64,000 bases of DNA from Cordylochernes scorpioides (taxonomy: Eukaryota; Arthropoda; Arachnida; Pseudoscorpiones; Chernetidae): positions 69,557,529 to 69,621,528 of the forward strand of contig CP092875.1 in assembly GCA_030710605.1 (NCBI GenBank). The letters run 5' to 3'. Made by a program: the position numbers and the translations under genes. Positions within the stretch are counted from its first letter, which is position 1, and the number at the start of each line of letters is the position of its first letter. Below the pieces are notes generated by a model. The model was not told the DNA's origin, did no database searches, and was given only the letters and a program-made list of their open reading frames with translations. This document shows positions 33,693 through 43,612 of the stretch, one piece after another.

Positions 33693-35440
33693 TGCCCAAA
33701 AAAGTGTCCGTACACCGACACAGCTCACCCACTTACCACACAAAATCCACACATGACCATACTTCGCAACGCCATAAACACGCAAATGTACCTCACAACA
33801 CACGCACCCATACGTCGTCACACAACGGTAACACACACAATCCGCACAACCCACGCAACACGCACGCCAAAAGACAACAACAACGACAAACAAGCGCATG
33901 CACAACCGTTAAGAATAATACAATCATCCCGTCTACACAAAACATAGAAAAAATTCACGCCACCAAACAACCACACAATCGAAAAACATTACGATCTTTC
34001 CTAAAATCTGTAAACGTCTATAAAGAATTCATTCCAGACCACGCCCGCTTGCGGACGCCACTTATCAACCTTCTAAAAAGGGACATCATGTGGGTCTGGG
34101 ATGACGAATGCCAGAAAGCGTTCACTAACCTGAAGGAAAACCTTACCACACACCCCACATTACACCTTTACCAGGAAGGTCTGCCATGCCAGGTGTACTA
34201 TAATACCTCAACATTCAGCATTACAGGCGTTCTTAAACAAGTCTACCCTGATGGGAAGACATACACCGTTCAACATTTCAGCCGATCTCTACGTAGTCAC
34301 GAGCGAAATTATTCAGACTTGGAACTACAATGCCTAGCCATTGTGGAAAGTGTGGATAATCTCCGCACCTATCTAAAGGACAGAAAGTTTACAATATTTT
34401 CTGACCATCCCGCATTGCAGTGGTTGAAAGAGATCAAAGCGCCTTCAGGCAGATTGTTTCGATGGAGGTTACGATTGTCAAGATACGAATATGAGGTCCG
34501 TAGCATAAATGGAGTACAACAATATGAAACGGGCGTTGTAACTCGTATCCCATTTTGTGGCTTTCTAGATGCGCCACTCATAAAGAACCAACAATCTTCT
34601 CCACCGGGAAAATCCCGCGTGACTATGGATCCCAATAAACTGCGCACCGTCTCCCGAAAAGGAGTACTTAAAACTATAGTCCCAAATTCATTTACAACCA
34701 GACTTCTTAAGTCCGTACACACACAACACCACCACCCAAACATCTCCAAGATGACGAGACTCATCTCAGCACAATATTATTGGCAGAACATGACACAAGA
34801 CATCGCAAAACAGGTAAAAACCTGCCCCACCTGCCGATTCGCTAGAAGAATCGATGAATACAAACAACCTGCACGTAAAAATACCGACACAGGTACCCAA
34901 ACAAAACAAAATTCGTACATAAAGCACAGCGTACACACAACACAAACAATGCCAAAATTACCACATCCACGTCAGAGAAACGATCTCACGTCTCAACCTA
35001 AACCAATTACCGCCGACATATCTCTAATAAAACCATTGACGATCAAGCAGGAGAACTGTAAACCTGACAACCAATCCAATCATATCACACCACTCCCTAA
35101 AGATATCAAACAGGAAAACTGCGAACCTACCAATCATTCAAATTCTACAATTCATAAGGTTCAAGCAAATATTTCAGAGTCCCCAGTTACAAAAATGTGG
35201 ACGAACATGGGGCAATATCCTATCTTTCATCTGATTTTTATCCTTTGTTTATTAGTTCTACCGTACAACTGTATTCCAATTTTATTCATTAAATACTTGT
35301 TTATCTATGCTATGCCCGATCAGAAAATCTTCGAACTACAAGAGGCAGTTTTTCATTGTGGACAAGCATTTATAAAACTCCTCATAATTTTAGGAACCAT
35401 CTTCGCAGAAAATCTAAATAAACTCCGAAGAGAGCAGTAA
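33644..35440 (+). CDS. 598-residue pol-like frame: inactive RNase H plus integrase zinc finger, with membrane segment
   Basis: Overlaps the previous frame by 49 nt. Residues 1-113: His/Thr/Asn-rich linker where the RT palm should be. 114-170: RT connection (LRSFLKSVNVYKEFIPDHAR). 175-305: RNase H fold (HFSRSL, NYSDLELQCLAIV, FSDHPALQWL, SGRLFRWRLRLSRYEYEV). Key residues are changed: Asn187 for the first catalytic Asp, Gln229 for Glu, and no Asp in the last motif (YETGVVTRIP); only Asp254 remains. 355-400: integrase HHCC zinc finger (His359, His363, Cys394, Cys397). The DDE core is absent. A 20-residue IKQENC repeat (about 467-500) and a hydrophobic segment at 528-555 follow, perhaps an envelope remnant. 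Function unknown. Confidence 0.8.
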   Translation: MPTTCKATTTPTYNSIMPKKVSVHRHSSPTYHTKSTHDHTSQRHKHANVPHNTRTHTSSHNGNTHNPHNPRNTHAKRQQQRQTSACTTVKNNTIIPSTQNIEKIHATKQPHNRKTLRSFLKSVNVYKEFIPDHARLRTPLINLLKRDIMWVWDDECQKAFTNLKENLTTHPTLHLYQEGLPCQVYYNTSTFSITGVLKQVYPDGKTYTVQHFSRSLRSHERNYSDLELQCLAIVESVDNLRTYLKDRKFTIFSDHPALQWLKEIKAPSGRLFRWRLRLSRYEYEVRSINGVQQYETGVVTRIPFCGFLDAPLIKNQQSSPPGKSRVTMDPNKLRTVSRKGVLKTIVPNSFTTRLLKSVHTQHHHPNISKMTRLISAQYYWQNMTQDIAKQVKTCPTCRFARRIDEYKQPARKNTDTGTQTKQNSYIKHSVHTTQTMPKLPHPRQRNDLTSQPKPITADISLIKPLTIKQENCKPDNQSNHITPLPKDIKQENCEPTNHSNSTIHKVQANISESPVTKMWTNMGQYPIFHLIFILCLLVLPYNCIPILFIKYLFIYAMPDQKIFELQEAVFHCGQAFIKLLIILGTIFAENLNKLRREQ

Positions 35441-35458
35441 CTGAAAGATAACCAACCA

Positions 35459-35782
35459 ATGCCGAAAGTAAAAGATTCAATTAGAAAAAAAAAAACAATT
35501 AGGCGTGCACAAATTCAATTAGGAAACCAGGAAGTGAGAAGGGACACTTCCCCGCACGACAAAGACGCCGGTCAGCAGCTACGTGCAAATAGACGGGGGA
35601 TAAATTGGGAATCACCCCGGGGAGGGACTTTGTTTCTCCACATCGCCCCCCTGCTTCCGGTTTCTAATTACCGTGGGGCCCCTCGACCAACAGCTGAATT
35701 GAGGTCAACTGTGGGATTCTCTAAGTGTCGTTCAGTTTGGATCCCAATACGAGCTACATATCGACTTTTACAAAAAACATAG
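35459..35782 (+). CDS. Small basic open frame of the LTR element
   Basis: 107 codons starting MPKVKDSIRKKKTIRRAQIQ, strongly basic at the N-terminus. No family recognised. It begins 18 bases after the long frame's stop. Could be a separate product or chance. Confidence 0.3.
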   Translation: MPKVKDSIRKKKTIRRAQIQLGNQEVRRDTSPHDKDAGQQLRANRRGINWESPRGGTLFLHIAPLLPVSNYRGAPRPTAELRSTVGFSKCRSVWIPIRATYRLLQKT

Positions 35783-36409
35783 TTCAATTATATTCTCACA
35801 AGAAACTTAAGACACACAGACACTCCAAATGAGTTCACATTTCTATTCTTTTATTCTTTTAAAGACTTCCAAACTTTACATTTTTCACACTAGGCACAAA
35901 TTCCACCTACGCGTAGACATCCCAGACCTTAGGATCTTGACAACACATAGAATTCGTTTCACACATTTCTTACACAAAAACTTCTAACATTTTTTCACAA
36001 CACACACAAAGACAAAAAGTTACACATAATTGAGCAATTAAAACATTTATAGGGCAAAATGGAGCAACCAATACATGAAGATCAGGGCATGTAGATACCA
36101 AAGGGTTCCAACCAATACACCTTATTTTTCATATCAATCATTTTCATTATTTTCTCGCAATTAAAAATGTAAATATTTAATCAATTTATCGATTTATTCA
36201 ACTTATTGCCACTTTTAATCATTAATTATCATTTTTTTTTCCCAATTAGTTTATATTATCATTTTTATTTATCAATTATCACTCTATTTACCACTTGACT
36301 TATATTGTCACAACTCAATTATCAACGAAAACACTGGTTTTCGATTAAACTAAAAACATTAAATCACCCTTTATTGTTGAAACCTTTTTATTTTTCATTT
36401 TTCCTTTTT

Positions 36410-37205
36410 CAAGCACTCAACTTTGATTTCGCTCAAAAAACTTTTATTTTATTTTTATTTTTGATTTCTCAAAAGCCCTAATAAAATTCCCTCGGTCTCC
36501 ATTCCCAATTCCGAGCTAGAATATAATTAGGCAATTTTCCTTTTTTTTTTTCACCACGCACCAAGCATTCACTTTGATTTCGTTCAACTCTTATTTTTAT
36601 TTTTATTTTGATTTCTCAAAAGACCTAATGAAAACCCCTTCGATTTCATTCCCAATCTCAAGTAGGATAGTAATTAGGCAATTCTTTTTTTTTCACCAAC
36701 GCAACAAAGCATTTTCTCTTTTTTTTCATACAACAAGGCCTTTTCTTTTTTTTGTGCAACCAAGCCTTCACTTTGATTTCATTCAACTTTTATTTTTATC
36801 TTATTTTATTTTGATTTCTCAAAAGACCTAATAGAATCCCCTCGGTCTCCATTCCCAATTCCGAGCTAGAACATAATTAGGCATTTTTCCTTTTTTTTTT
36901 CCTCACCATTCAACCAAACACATTCAATTTTGGTTTCATTCAACTATTCTTATTTCATTTTGTTTTGATTTCAAAGCACCTTATGAAATTTCCTCGATTC
37001 CTTTTTCTCAGAATTCGAGCAAAAAAGTAACTAAGCAGTTGTCTTTGTCACCATGCAACAAAATATTTTTCTTTTTCAACCAAACACATTCAATTTGATT
37101 TCATTCAACTATTTTTATATTATTTTTATTTGATTTCAAAAACCTTAATAAAATCCCCTCGGTTTCCATTCCCAATCCCGAGCGAGAATATGGTTAGGCA
37201 TTTTT

Positions 37206-37237
<32 letters not shown>

Positions 37238-37370
37238 CTCACCATTCAACCAAACACATTCAATTTTGATTTCATTCAACTATTTTATATTATTTTTATT
37301 TGATTTCAAAAGCCTTAATAGAACTCCCTCGAATTCATTTCTTAACTCGAGTAGAATTCGTTTAGGCGCA
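36410..37370. repeat. Pyrimidine-rich minisatellite in the LTR element
   Basis: About six degenerate units of roughly 130-170 bp, each with CACTTTGATTTCGTTCAAC, TTTGATTTCTCAAAAG, CCTCGGTCTCCATTCCCAAT and ATAATTAGGCA followed by a T run. Lies in the untranslated stretch before the 3' LTR. No coding potential. Confidence 0.85.
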
Positions 37371-37617
37371 TTTTCTTTTTTTGCCCACTATGTACCATAA
37401 CATTCATTGATTTCTTACAATTAAAAAATTTTTGATTTCTAGTAATTATACTCAACCTATATCATCAACACCATTCTATATTACTTATTATATCGCCACC
37501 AATGCTTGTATATAGACTCAATACCCACAACTAATTTTCCCACAAAATTATTTTTCACTTTACAGAATTCTCTCAGGCTAACCCCTTCTTGAATTCTTCA
37601 CATGTAGGGGGCGCATC

Positions 37618-38593
37618 TGTCATAATTTGTATATAATTAAATGCAACCCCGACCCACTATGTATGTACCATGTATGATTTTCAAAGACTTAATAAAGAAC
37701 AAGGTAACTGGAGGAAAGAAAGTAACAAAAGATATAGGAAGTAAGACCTAAGGCTGGCACGACTATTCTGGGCACCCCTGTGTCAATACTGCAGGGGCAG
37801 AGACCGGGCGTCTCTAGTGACCGCAGAAGTTATTTTAGCCAAGATTCACTCAATACTTCCTGACAAACAGGACGTGTCGAGTGACCAAAAGTTATAAAAG
37901 TTTGAGAGACATCCAGTACTTCCGGCAAAAACAGGACGTGTCTAATATCCTTCGAAACTATAAGCGTCAAGCCACCAAACACTTCCTGACGAAATTGGAT
38001 ATACCAAACAGGGCACAGCTTTCATCAAGGGAAGCCGCCGGCCTATCAGAAGATAGCACCTTAAGTAGGTCAACCAATAGAAAAAGATCATGTGAGATCT
38101 CTCAACCAATCAGAGAGAAACTGACTCGTGGTGTTAAATCGAAAGACAAGAATGGTCAGTAGTGTTTTAGCTCTCATAGGAACAACACCGGCAGTAGCGA
38201 CTTGGCTCTCACCGAGTTCGGATCAGTTGCTCCTTCGCTTCCAACGAGGTGACATCGGCCCTGGACCTCTCCCCACTCAGCTCATAGCTAAGTACAATCA
38301 CCACCATGTGATCAGTTAATTAACAATCAAAATCGCTCCGCCTTCTCAAGCTTTCTTCCCTCCAATCCAGTTGCCTTTTATTTTCAAACCTCACCATGTG
38401 TCCTGATTATTCCTAACTGTGTGCTTCACTTACCACTCAACGACTGCGCTTCAATCAAATATCACCATTCGCATCCAACAATAAGAAACCCCGCAACGAT
38501 ATTGCCACAGAACGGTTAAGTCGACAGATTCTACAAAAGTGTAATACAACAAATATTATAGTGTAATAACAACAACTATTGCATCATACTACA
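37618..38593 (+). repeat. 3' LTR
   Basis: Same length and, wherever compared, same sequence as 31559-32534. Confidence 0.93.
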
Positions 38594-38624
38594 TATATAA
38601 ATCTTTATTAAAATGTTATAACAC

Positions 38625-38705
38625 CTTGATAAAGGTTGGCGTTCAGCCAACTGAAATATTGGTAAAATAAATGATATTTTGATCCAATATATGCCTTTTT
38701 AATTA
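38625..38705. repeat. Single arm of the AATATTTCGGCTGGCTG family
   Basis: CCTTGATAAAGGTTGGCGTT CAGCCAACTGAAATATTGG: one arm only, directly after the LTR element. The hairpin GGTTGGC/GCCAACT and GAAA are kept. Confidence 0.7.
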
Positions 38706-38916
38706 AACATATATAAATATACATATATATTCATAAATTATGTTGGAGACTCTCTTTTCCGTCTCCCCCACGTATTTAACATGACAATTATTGCATTCTA
38801 TGGAATATGCTGCTTCTTTCTTGTTATTAGGTTCAATGATATTTAAGAACGGCATTGATAGATAATTTAAAAATAAAATTTTCAGAGTTTTAGAGCCTGT
38901 AATGTATGTGTTTCAG

Positions 38917-39056
38917 ATTCTAGATACAGAGGTCAATTGAAGCAAGCAAGACTCTTATACCTACCAAAAGGTCGTTGTCGTGAAATTGCGGGCTTAGATT
39001 CTGGCCTATCAAAAGACCATTTCTGCGCTGGAAGACGTGGCCATGGTGTTTGTTCG
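38917..39056 (+). CDS. Serine protease gene B, penultimate exon
   Basis: 140-bp exon, acceptor TATGTGTTTCAG and donor TTCG|GTAATA, entering in phase 1 to match the G left by the exon ending at 27250. It reads SRYRGQLKQARLLYLPKGRC, then LSKDHFCAGRRGHGVCS. Same length and phase as gene A's exon at 4274. The S1-pocket position 189 is Gly and 190 is Val, unlike trypsin (Asp, Ser), so a different substrate preference from classical trypsins is expected by family knowledge. Confidence 0.9.
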
Positions 39057-39539
39057 GTAATACCGCTATTGTAGAATATATATGTTTTTATCAATATCCA
39101 AACAACACCAGAAACGTGGCAGTGTTTGCATTGAAGATTATTTATACCTATAAAATAATAACCAACTTTAATCTCTGAAGAAAGGTAATGTCTACATTGT
39201 AGATACTCTTTCCCTATGTCAATTACAAAGCCAAGAACATGCAAGGTTTACACTGCAGGTATGTGTGCCTATAACTTTAGCCAACCCACTACACAGGAAA
39301 GACAATTACTTCATTGTAGGTTTGTGTGTCCATGGCAAAAGCCAAGTGTATACACTGCAGGTGTTATGTATTTAAAAATAGCCACATGCTATTACATAAA
39401 GATTTATAATCGTTATTGTAGGTTCAGAATGCCAATAACAATAACAAAAAGCTATATATATTATAGAGGGGATAGGTAAATTACATAGTGTAATCAATAA
39501 TTTCCAGGAATGCTAAATATTTAAAGAAATACAAAAGTA

Positions 39540-40722
39540 AATTAAATTTTATTGCCCTCTATCGTTAAAATTTTACACAAATAAATTTACTGGCAATGCG
39601 TTTCTTTTTTCTTTTTTTAAATCTCTACAGACCTTACTGCAATGATATGATTTAATGAATGAGAGGGCTTGGCTCATCAGTAGTGAACCCTCTCAGCGGT
39701 TTCGCCAAATTAATCTCTAGACCGCTCTACTATTGTATTGGACTGGTTTTGTTATATACCCTGCATTTTCTATGGAAGGCAGCTAAATGGTGTTTAGTGA
39801 ACTATGGACATAAGCTTATAGGTCTGTAGAGGTACATACATATAAATTTCAAGGTATTGCATCGAGCAAAGCTCTTCCGCGCAAAACATGTTTTCATAAC
39901 CATTATATATTAGTAAATTAAATTTTATTGCCCTCTATCGTTAAAATTTTACACAAATAAATTTACTTGTGTAAAATTTTAACGATAGAGGGCAATAAAA
40001 TTTAATTTTACTAATATATAATGGTTATGAAAACATGTTTTGCGCGGAAGAGCTTTGCTCGATGCAATACCTTGAAATTTATATGTATGTACCTCTACAG
40101 ACCTATAAGCTTATGTCCATAGTTCACTAAACACCATTTAGCTGCCTTCCATAGAAAATGCAGGGTATATAACAAAACCAGTCCAATACAATAGTAGAGC
40201 GGTCTAGAGATTAATTTGGCGAAACCGCTGAGAGGGTTCACTACTGATGAGCCAAGCCCTCTCATTCATTAAATCATATCATTGCAGTAAGGTCTGTAGA
40301 GTTTTAAAAAAAGAAAAAAGAAACGCATTGCCAGTAAATTTATTTGTGTAAAATTTTAACGATAGAGGGCAATAAAATTTAATTTACTAATATATAATGG
40401 TTATGAAAACATGTTTTGCGCGGAAGAGCTTTGCTCGATGCAATACCTTGAAATTTATATGTATGTACCTCTACAGACCTATAAGCTTATGTCCATAGTT
40501 CACTAAACACCATTTAGCTGCCTTCCATAGAAAATGCAGGGTATATAACAAAACCAGTCCAATACAATAGTAGAGCGGTCTAGAGATTAATTTGGCGAAA
40601 CCGCTGAGAGGGTTCACTACTGATGAGCCAAGCCCTCTCATTCATTAAATCATATCATTGCAGTAAGGTCTGTAGAGATTTAAAAAAAGAAAAAAGAAAC
40701 GCATTGCCAGTAAATTTAAATA
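39540..40722. repeat. Inverted copy plus tandem dimer of a 377-bp unit
   Basis: One unit in minus orientation (about 39540-39966) followed head-on by two direct units in plus orientation (start points 39967 and 40344, 377 bp apart). Units differ by only a few bases. Each includes GGCGAAACCGCTGAGAGGG and CTGATGAGCCAAGCCC. A circularly permuted, more diverged unit forms the interior of 50276-50711 and 59757-60170. Confidence 0.92.
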
Positions 40723-41112
40723 CAAAAGTATAATAAAGTTTTATTTAAAATTTCTCAAAATAATCACAGTCACTATCTATACACTTGTAACAGTGTAGTT
40801 TCTGTATGTCTATAATAGGTGCCACGCAAGACAACAGGACAGAAGTTTTCTGAATTTTAAATTATACCTATATCAATTGCCAAGGTACAAAGCAGGGCAA
40901 GTAATTTCTGAAAATAAAGACACTTAGACGATAAATTGTTTTTATTTTCTCAATACTCCTACAAAATCCTTTGTCCTCGTTATAAAAATAAAAATTTAAG
41001 CCTTTTTGGCAAGTCGTTAAAAATAAATCTGAGGTTACAAGGGCGTTCTCACATATTTTTCAAATTGAGTAAAACATCTAAATCGTAAGTCATAAACAAA
41101 TATTCAACTCAG

Positions 41113-41190
41113 GGGGTTGGTGGAAGGGTGGTCTAAACCAGTGGCTTTAGACAGCAACGACCTGGGATCGAAACCCGCATTGGGCACTTT
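41113..41190 (+). pseudogene. tRNA-like sequence (decayed, Leu/Ser-like D arm)
   Basis: GGTGGAAGGGTGGTCTAAAC resembles the A-box/D-arm of class II tRNAs and CTGGGATCGAAACCCGC the T-arm/B-box, with a T run after GGGCAC. Acceptor strands do not pair convincingly and the anticodon is unclear. A tRNA relic or the head of a SINE. Confidence 0.35.
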
Positions 41191-41794
41191 TTTCTAATTA
41201 AAAAAAAACTATATATCCAATATGGCCCCTGATTCTTGCCTCATAAAACTGTAAATAAGTTCATTTTGGGTTCTTCGCGTCTATAACAATGGGCGAGCTA
41301 CCCGAAAGGTTGGGAAATTTACACATTGTATTAACTGTTTATCAATAATCTAAGTGAATATTTATTGTAGATTAGTTGATATCTTCATTTTACTCTTTTA
41401 TTCATACAACAATGATCAATCAAATTCTAATGAAGGTAATTTCTATCTTGTGTATTCACTATGGGCATAACATTATCCAAACTACACCACAACGACAGGC
41501 TTCATCTGCACACTAAATTCTGTATAATATAAATATATTACATAGAAGATTAACAGATAAAATATTTCTCGTTTTCTTATGATATTATCAATTTTATTAG
41601 TATATAATAGCTTCTTTTTTCAATAACGGTATTTATGTTTGCCTGGAACACAAGAAACATTACTGGAAATAGACGATATATTGATATCATAGGTTCCTAA
41701 ATATAGATTACATTATTTTGAACCAATATATGTCTTTTTAATTAAAGATTACATTATTTTGAAAATAGAGAAATCCATAAATAAATCTTCAAAT

Positions 41795-42015
41795 AAAGAG
41801 GCATATATTGGATCAAAATATCATTTAATTTTCCAATATTTCAGTTGGCTGAACGCCAACCTTTATCAAGGTATTATACCATTTATGTGGCGCTGAGTTT
41901 GTTGTTGACACACTTTAAAATGTTAAAATAACTTGATAAAGGTTGGCGTTTAGCCAACTGAAATATTGGTAAATGAAATGATATTTTGATCCAAAATATT
42001 CCTTTTTAATTAAAG
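41795..42015. repeat. Palindromic repeat, AATATTTCAGTTGGCTG family
   Basis: Arms GAGGCATATATTGGATCAAA ... and complement, each with TTGATAAAGGTTGGCGTT and ACTGAAATATTGG; centre about 41880-41930. Relative of 5961-6183. Confidence 0.8.
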
Positions 42016-42023
42016 ATTACATT

Positions 42024-42168
42024 ATGAAAATTCGAAACTATTTTAGACGCGTAAGATTCTTTTTGAAATTAAACAGGCTCTCCCATTAATTTTTTTCCAT
42101 TTCAGTAAGGGCTGTAGAAATAGTTTCGAATTTTCATAACAGAAGGCGCGCTAGTGCATCATAATATG
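42024..42168. repeat. Palindromic retro-type repeat with 9-bp target duplication
   Basis: Flanked by GATTACATT at 42015-42023 and 42169-42177. Outer arms GAAAATTCGAAACTATTT and complement, tail AAGGCGCGCTAGTGCATCAT on the right. Interior shortened. Confidence 0.8.
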
Positions 42169-42237
42169 GATTACATTCCTGAATAAATACTTGATTTACA
42201 GATTTTGACCAATTTAGTAAAACTGGGATTTCGGCAG

Positions 42238-42402
42238 GGTGACAGCGGTAGTCCTCTGGTCAAATTCCATAAAGGCAAGTTCTACCAAGTCGGAGTCGCA
42301 TCTATGGCCTCTGAATGCAATGGCGTATTACCTGGTTTCTTTACCAATGTTCTCCACTATCTGCCCTGGATTAAAGAAGCCATCTATTCTGACAATTACT
42401 GA
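42238..42402 (+). CDS. Serine protease gene B, terminal exon
   Basis: 165 bp (54 residues plus TGA) after acceptor GGATTTCGGCAG. Opens GDSGSPLVKFHKGKFYQVGV: the catalytic Ser is present but the usual GDSGGP has Ser in place of the second Gly. Then CNGVLPGFFTNVLHYLPWIK and an acidic end, SDNY. Same length as gene A's last exon. AATAAA overlaps the stop region (TGAATAAATT), a possible polyadenylation signal. Confidence 0.92.
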   Translation, partial: GDSGSPLVKFHKGKFYQVGVASMASECNGVLPGFFTNVLHYLPWIKEAIYSDNY

Positions 42403-42479
42403 ATAAATTACTCAGTATATGTTTGAATCTCTTTCTTTATTTAGTGTAAAAAAAAAACATTTGTTTCGTCGATTATTGT

Positions 42480-43490
42480 TAGTGGTAGTGTTTGTATGTT
42501 GTAAAATGTAAATTTAATGTTTTAATAAAGATTTTCGAATTTGAAAAATGTGTTTTTGTACCAAAATATGTATGTGCCCCTTTTAAAATGAACTGTAACA
42601 CTGCATTATATTCAATCAACCTAGTATAAAACTTAATGTTAATGAGGTATATTAAACACAACTCCAGAATGGAAAACTTCAGATACATATCATCCGCATA
42701 ATAAATCAACTCACAATTGGGAACTTGAAAATTAATCAACATATTGCCACGTGGAAAATTAGGGAAGACCAACTTCGGGATGAGACAACAATTTATTTCA
42801 GGCAAGAACAAACTATGAATGGTAAACAAAAGATAAGCAAAAGAGGTAAGTGTACAGAGTAGAAAAATATAAACATAAAAATGATACTCTGTTAATAAAA
42901 TAATAAATTCTTTGTTACAATATCATTCAATAAAAATGTCAATAGAAATGGAGAAAGAGGACCACCTTGAGGACATCCCTAAGTCAGAGGTTTCAAAGCT
43001 GTTATAGTGTCAAAATTGGAAGATATATTTCTGTAATTTGAATATGATTATAGAATTTTGATCAATTTTATGGTAAATTATCTGAGTCTATATTTATCGC
43101 ATTTTCTCTGGACAACATGCATTGCAAAAGCATGAGATGTCTATTTTAATACAGAAAATTGTTTTTGTTCATGCTCCATCATTATATACCTCGATTATAG
43201 TATTCAAAACAGTAATTGTTGACTCTGACACTTGATAAATCCATGTGTAGGGCTTAACCAATTGTTTTAATATAAAATTGTAAATTTGATATTTGAACAA
43301 TTTTTTAAAATCTTTTAATAATTCGATAATAAAGATTTCGAATGCGGTAGCTCTCAGCTGATTCATAATTAGTTTTGTTGGGCTTGGCTATTATTTTGAA
43401 TGCTTCTGTTTTCCAATTTCGGGAGGTATGCTGTTTGAATGCATCTATTAAATAAAAAGTGTAATATGGGGAGAAATATTGGAAAAGCAT
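42480..43490 (-). pseudogene. LINE reverse transcriptase fragment (decayed)
   Basis: Minus strand. Reading from 43490: WKTEAFKIIAKPNKTNYESA with SYRIRNL (RT motif region WK.A....KP.K....YR), then, after frame changes, GCPQGGPLSPFLLTFLL near 42950-42990, and ELIYYADDMYL near 42680-42715 with the catalytic YADD box. Order and spacing are those of a non-LTR RT. The upstream stretch to about 44300 may hold the linker, too decayed to claim. A sister fragment in the other orientation is at 22928-23130. Confidence 0.75.
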
Positions 43491-43504
43491 TTTAAATCAT
43501 ATTA

Positions 43505-43612
43505 TTATAGTTCTTCAAATTAAAGATAGTTCGGCCAGTAAATCTTTTTATTGTCTCGACCTTTCGACAAAAATATTTTGTCCTCGTCAGGAGCGAACAA
43601 AATTTAAAACAT
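43505..43612 (-). repeat. Penelope-type terminal fragment with hammerhead-like core
   Basis: On the minus strand: CTGACGA, one G, the hairpin GACAAAA TAT TTTTGTC, then GAAAGGTCGAGACAATAAAA and the ATTTACTGGCCGAACTATCT arm shared with 26905-26987. Inserted in the decayed LINE. Confidence 0.65.

Larger units (their letters stand above)
31559..38593 (+). mobile_element. Complete 7.0-kb LTR retrotransposon, young, non-autonomous
   Basis: Two 976-bp LTRs (31559-32534, 37618-38593) that read the same wherever I compared them, TGTCATAATTTG...CATACTACA, with TATA duplicated at 31555-31558 and 38594-38597. A GTAGGGGGCGCATC purine-rich tract precedes the 3' LTR. After the 5' LTR, TTAAGTCGACAGGATAAAG stands where a tRNA primer site is expected, without the usual TGG. 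The interior has open frames (32579-33055, 33021-33692, 33644-35440, 35459-35782) but no reverse transcriptase palm and no integrase core. Matching LTRs mean recent insertion, so it was probably mobilised by another element. It sits in the third visible intron of gene B. Confidence 0.93.
39057..42237 (+). other. Last intron of protease gene B
   Basis: GT at 39057 to AG at 42237. 39100-39470 holds degenerate repeats of the CATTGTAGGT/GCCAAG type. About 41285-41510 matches about 48830-49075 of the gene C intron (ATAACAATGGGCGAGCTAC, GGTAATTTCTA). Also contains the palindromic array 39540-40722 and other repeats listed separately. Confidence 0.7.

Noticed and set aside
33618..33905. Cys/Val/Trp-rich minus-strand frame in the LTR element
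   Set aside because: Shadow of the His/Thr-rich linker on the plus strand.
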